From assembly GCF_045310695.1 (NCBI RefSeq), contig NZ_JBJIAA010000010.1, positions 1-64,000 of the forward strand: DNA of 64,000 nucleotides, given 5' to 3'. Position 1 is the first letter of the stretch. Each line of letters starts with the position of its first letter. The notes under the pieces were generated by a model. That model made no database searches, had not been told where the DNA came from, and was given only the letters and a program-made list of their open reading frames with translations. Below, piece after piece: positions 61,035 through 64,000 of the stretch. Source of the stretch: Clostridium_S neuense. GTDB taxonomy: Bacteria > Bacillota > Clostridia > Clostridiales > Clostridiaceae. Made by a program: the position numbers and the translations under genes.

Positions 61035-61714
61035 ATGAGTAATATACTTATTGTTGAAGATAATGAAGATGTAAATTTAATGCTAAAGGAAGCCTTGATG
61101 GATGCAGGATATAAAGTGAAATCGGCGTATACTGGTATAGATGGAATGAAAGAAATTAAAAGCTTGAACTATGATTTGATTTTACTTGATATTATGCTTC
61201 CTTATAAAAGTGGAGATGATGTACTAAGAGAAATGCGTAAATTTTCAGAGACTCCTGTTATTGTTATATCTGCGAAAGATATGGTTTGTACAAAAATAGA
61301 TATTTTAAAGCTTGGTGCAGATGATTATATTACAAAACCTTTTGATTTAGGTGAAGTAGCGGCGAGAGTTGAAGCTAATTTAAGGCGCTCACAAAATAAA
61401 GCTCAGGTGAGTAAAATTTTTAAATACAAGGACATGGTGCTTGATGACAGTACGAAGCGTGTTACTATAAATGGTGCTGAAATAGAACTCACTGCTAAGG
61501 AATATATGATATTGGAAATGCTAATTAAAAATAAAGGCAAGGTTTTTACGAAAGCCAACCTTTATGAATCAATATGGCAGGAGGAATACCTTGGTGATGA
61601 TAATGCAGTAAAACGCATATGAGCAATATAAGAAACAAACTAAAAAAGGCAAACGAAAAGGAAAAATACATAGAAACAGTATGGGGACTTGGGTACCGGC
61701 TATATAAAGAGTAA
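61035..61714 (+). pseudogene. OmpR-family response regulator with C-terminal frameshift
   Basis: The receiver domain is intact (NILIVEDNEDVNLMLKEAL with acidic pocket, phosphorylated Asp in DLILLDIMLP, switch Lys in YITKPFDLGE), and most of the winged helix follows. At 61608-61620 GTAAAACGCATATGA replaces the expected GTAAAAACGCATATGAGC. Loss of one A ends the protein at 61622. The other frame continues HMSNIRNKLKK through WGLGYRLYKE to TAA at 61712-61714, the normal end. The truncated form lacks the C-terminal part of the DNA-binding wing. ATG at 61035 with AGGGGGAA is preferred to earlier in-frame starts. It is probably inactive, or a sequencing error. Confidence 0.8.
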
Positions 61715-61788
61715 ATTATTGTTTTCTTAACACTTTTCCTTAAGAATTTAACCTTTTCTAAACTTTTGAAATGTATACTTTGAGCATA

Positions 61789-62114
61789 ATAGATAAACAA
61801 AGAGAAAGAGTGAAATTACTAATACCAGATTCATCCGTTAAACTGGAATTTGAAAAGAAGAGTAGAGAGTAGGGAGTAGAGAGTAGAGTGAAGGATGATT
61901 TTTCTACGCTATGCTTCGAAAAATCTAAAATTTATTGGGCGCAAGGCGCTTAAAATATAGTGGTCAGCGCAGCTGACACTATTAGGTTCTAAGATTTACC
62001 TGAGAGAAGCGAAAGGTAAATCCACATTTTCTTTACTCTCTACTCTGTTTCAAATTCCAGTTTGTCGGGATAGCATTGGAATTTGTAATTTTAATATTCA
62101 AAATTGTTTATCTA
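61789..62114. repeat. complete MITE-like element, 326 bp
   Basis: The ends ATAGATAAACAA and TTGTTTATCTAT are perfect inverted repeats. The inverted homology extends inward for about 80 bases with gaps (AAACTGGAATTTGAAA, GAGTAGAGAGTA on the left against TACTCT, TTTCAAATTCCAGTTT on the right). The core 61891-62025 holds the hairpin GATTTTTC/GAAAAATC and the block shared with the other copies. The right end lies just upstream of the ABC transporter ribosome site. No transposase frame is present. Confidence 0.75.
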
Positions 62115-62134
62115 TGTGGAAAGGGTGAACAGAA

Positions 62135-63058
62135 GTGGTTAAATATGTTTTGAAAGCAGAAAATCTCACTAAAAGCTACCATGGTGTTACTGTTTTAAAT
62201 AATGTATCAGTAGCGTTGGAAGCTGGTAAAATATATGGACTAATTGGACAAAATGGTGCAGGAAAATCTACATTTATGAAGCTTATTACAGGGTTAGCTT
62301 TTCCAACCAGCGGCAGCATTGAACTTTTTGGGCATACTGGTGAAAGAGCTTTGGAGGGTGAAAGAAAGAGAATTGGTTCTATGATTGAATATCCAAGTCT
62401 TGATTTAAGCATGACAGCAAAAGAAAATATTAGGCTTCATAGGATTATGAAAGGTGTTCCAGATGAAGAAATTGAGGATGAGCTATTGAAGCTTGTCAAT
62501 CTTTCGGACACAGGGAAAAAGAAAGCAAAAAACTTTTCGCTTGGTATGAAGCAGCGTTTAGGAATAGCTATTGCTCTCCTTGGCAACCCAGAGCTGTTAA
62601 TTTTAGACGAACCAATAAATGGGCTTGATCCAATAGGTGTGGTTGAAATTCGTAACCTATTAAAAAAATTGTGCGAAGGGAGACAAATTACAATTTTAAT
62701 TTCTAGTCATAATTTGCCGGAGATGTATCAAACAGCTACGGATTATATTATCATTCACAAGGGGCAAATCAAAGAAAAATTAACCCTTGATGAACTTGGA
62801 GAACATTGCAAACACTATATTCGTATAAGTTCAACAGAGACAGAAAGATTAGTAAGTGTTTTGGAAATGAAACTAAAGACACAGAACTACAAGGTTATGC
62901 CGGATAAATCTGTTAAGCTATATGATTATATAGACGAAAAAGAGAAAATTGCAAGAGTTCTCTTCGAAAATAAACTTATAATAACAAATTTTTCAGGTGA
63001 GGGTGATACCCTTGAGGATTACTTTGTAGCTGTTGTTGGAGGCGGACAATATGTATAA
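62135..63058 (+). CDS. ABC transporter ATP-binding protein, bacitracin/lantibiotic type
   Basis: A 307-residue ATPase. Walker A is GLIGQNGAGKST, the signature is FSLGMKQRLGIAI, Walker B is LLILDEPINGLDP, and the H-loop is LISSHNL. A C-terminal extension of about 85 residues matches BcrA-type proteins, which energise export of, or self-protection from, cell-wall-active peptides. The start is GTG at 62135 with AAAGGGTG upstream, only 21 bases from a repeat element end. The permease gene overlaps its stop by 8 bases. Confidence 0.88.
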   Translation: MVKYVLKAENLTKSYHGVTVLNNVSVALEAGKIYGLIGQNGAGKSTFMKLITGLAFPTSGSIELFGHTGERALEGERKRIGSMIEYPSLDLSMTAKENIRLHRIMKGVPDEEIEDELLKLVNLSDTGKKKAKNFSLGMKQRLGIAIALLGNPELLILDEPINGLDPIGVVEIRNLLKKLCEGRQITILISSHNLPEMYQTATDYIIIHKGQIKEKLTLDELGEHCKHYIRISSTETERLVSVLEMKLKTQNYKVMPDKSVKLYDYIDEKEKIARVLFENKLIITNFSGEGDTLEDYFVAVVGGGQYV

Positions 63059-63848
63059 TTTAATTAAGGCTGATTTATTTAAGTTACGTAAATCAATTGC
63101 AATTAAGGTTATATTTTTAATTGCAATGTTAAGCTCAGTAATTATGACAGTAATGGCATATATGGTGCAACAAGGGAAACTTGGCACTGACAGTATTAAC
63201 ATTGGATTTATGTTTAGTGATGCAAATGTGGTGGCAATTCTTGGGGGTACTATTGCAGCTGTTTTTATATGTGGTGATTTTGATAATAGAACAATTCATG
63301 AAGCTATTGTAGATGGTAACAGTAGAGGAAAGGTTGTTATCAGCAAAGCAATTATGATTTGTCTTGGTGGCTTCATTATTTTACTTCCGTATGCGATAAT
63401 AACAGGTATTGCAATCAGTACAGGCTATAAGTTTAGTATGGGGCAAGTATCAATTGGTTTTTTGAGATTAATTACAGCAGAAGGTGGTAAAGCTATTTCT
63501 TCATCACAAGCGTGGAAGATACTATTCGTTATACTTGTGCTGACCATTTCGCATATTGCACAGATTAGTGTTTGTATACCTCTTGCTATTGGTTTAAAAA
63601 AGCCAGCTATTGTTGTTCCTGTATATTATGGTAGTTCAGTCCTTTTGGGAAAAATAGGCGGATTGGAAACAAGTTCTAAGATATTTAAAAATATTTCTGA
63701 GTGTACACCATTTGCAGGTAAATATTCTTTTATGACACTTAATGCAGAAAATAGTGATATTGTAAAGGGAATTGTTTTTAGTTTGATATTTATAATTGTA
63801 ATGACAGCTATTACTTGTTTTGCATTTAGAAAATCAGAGATTAAATAA
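63051..63848 (+). CDS. ABC transporter permease, ABC-2 type
   Basis: A 265-residue membrane protein with six hydrophobic segments (about 18-38, 60-80, 100-122, 155-175, 185-205, 235-258). The N-terminal MYNLIKADLFKLRKS is typical for permeases of bacitracin- and lantibiotic-type exporters. ATG at 63051, with GGAGGCGG upstream, overlaps the ATPase stop, showing coupled translation. The open frame six codons upstream is not used in relatives. Confidence 0.87.
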   Translation: MYNLIKADLFKLRKSIAIKVIFLIAMLSSVIMTVMAYMVQQGKLGTDSINIGFMFSDANVVAILGGTIAAVFICGDFDNRTIHEAIVDGNSRGKVVISKAIMICLGGFIILLPYAIITGIAISTGYKFSMGQVSIGFLRLITAEGGKAISSSQAWKILFVILVLTISHIAQISVCIPLAIGLKKPAIVVPVYYGSSVLLGKIGGLETSSKIFKNISECTPFAGKYSFMTLNAENSDIVKGIVFSLIFIIVMTAITCFAFRKSEIK

Positions 63849-63865
63849 TTGAAAGGTTGATTATA

Positions 63866-64000
63866 ATGTTAGTAATTGCAGTTTGTATTTTGAGTGTATT
63901 AGTTATACTGTTTAGTTCATATATTATCTTTTTGCAGCTGCAATTACACAATATTAACAAGCTGCTTACTAAAAGACTTGCAGAACATACCCGTCAGCCT
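63866..64000 (+). CDS. sensor histidine kinase, N-terminal part (cut by window end)
   Basis: Forty-five codons are visible: a hydrophobic segment MLVIAVCILSVLVILFSSYI followed by QLQLHNINKLLTKRLAEHTR. A single helix followed by an IN-x3-L-x-KRL-xE-x-TRQP linker is the start of the small sensor kinases that accompany peptide-antibiotic ABC transporters. It would be the partner of the frameshifted response regulator at 61035. ATG at 63866 follows GAAAGGTTG. The rest lies outside the window. Confidence 0.7.
   Translation, partial: MLVIAVCILSVLVILFSSYIIFLQLQLHNINKLLTKRLAEHTRQP

Noticed and set aside
61861..61895. Repeated GAGTAGAGAGTAG units as a possible CRISPR or minisatellite array
   Set aside because: Units are short, irregular and have no spacers; they are part of the MITE-like element, with the complement at its other end.

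Overview
The window is AT-rich DNA of a low-GC Gram-positive anaerobe, almost certainly a Clostridium close to C. acetobutylicum but not identical to it. The basis is protein recognition: a 572-residue clostridial [FeFe] hydrogenase HydA with recalled substitutions relative to the C. acetobutylicum protein, the order serine aminotransferase - serA - DUF1015 - serS - serS - dcd - M29 peptidase - pyrE - hydA, and AGGAGG-type ribosome sites with many TTG/GTG starts. No database was consulted.

Layout. 1-405: end of an rRNA operon (23S 3' end, 5S, two tRNAs). 613-7209: HD protein, NiaR repressor, UPF0182 membrane protein, L,D-transpeptidase, and an FAD/BFD oxidoreductase with a shortened DUF1667 partner. 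7227-12466: a serine block led by a T-box whose specifier reads TCC (Ser), then a class V aminotransferase, serA, a DUF1015 protein and a divergent seryl-tRNA synthetase. 12749-16407: an unexplained nested inverted-repeat element, a TetR repressor and a DHA2 exporter carrying a long LxDG repeat loop. 16615-18770: the canonical serS and five tRNA genes, four of them (Ser) in a 331-bp tandem duplication. 18875-25253: a foreign-looking lipase, a TipA-like MerR regulator with duplicated ligand domain, NhaC antiporter, dcd and an M29 aminopeptidase. 25338-26637: hydrolase and pyrE.

26966-34402 is the most striking block: eight genes homologous to the functionally orphan E. coli yhfSTUVWXYZ cluster, in a new order (Z-Y-U-T-php-S-X-W), with a repeated ATACA-6-TGTA operator candidate in front of yhfZ and again in front of yhfY. 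It lies between pyrE and hydA. 34797-43993: hydA, psd, a TetR/YhgE-Pip pair sharing an operator, and a UbiB-like kinase with a phasin-like partner. 44240-46872: tRNA-Arg, remains of a type VII-secretion toxin/immunity neighbourhood (a decayed DUF4176 gene), and a complete RRNPP quorum-sensing pair: a TPR regulator followed by a 45-codon secreted peptide gene too short for standard gene calling. 47093-53860: PTP-like phytase lipoprotein, TetR/MFS pair, leucine-rich-repeat surface protein, a gutted S41 protease, and a DUF2268 metalloprotease/TipA-type regulator operon. 53906-60494 (minus strand): a mannose-family PTS with a SIS-domain enzyme, governed by a LevR-type sigma-54 activator; two sigma-54 promoters are visible. 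61035-64000: a frameshifted response regulator, an ABC transporter and the start of a sensor kinase.

A family of small inverted-repeat elements (MITE-like) recurs at 34561, 41758, 60546 and 61789. No CRISPR array, complete insertion sequence, prophage or replication origin was seen.
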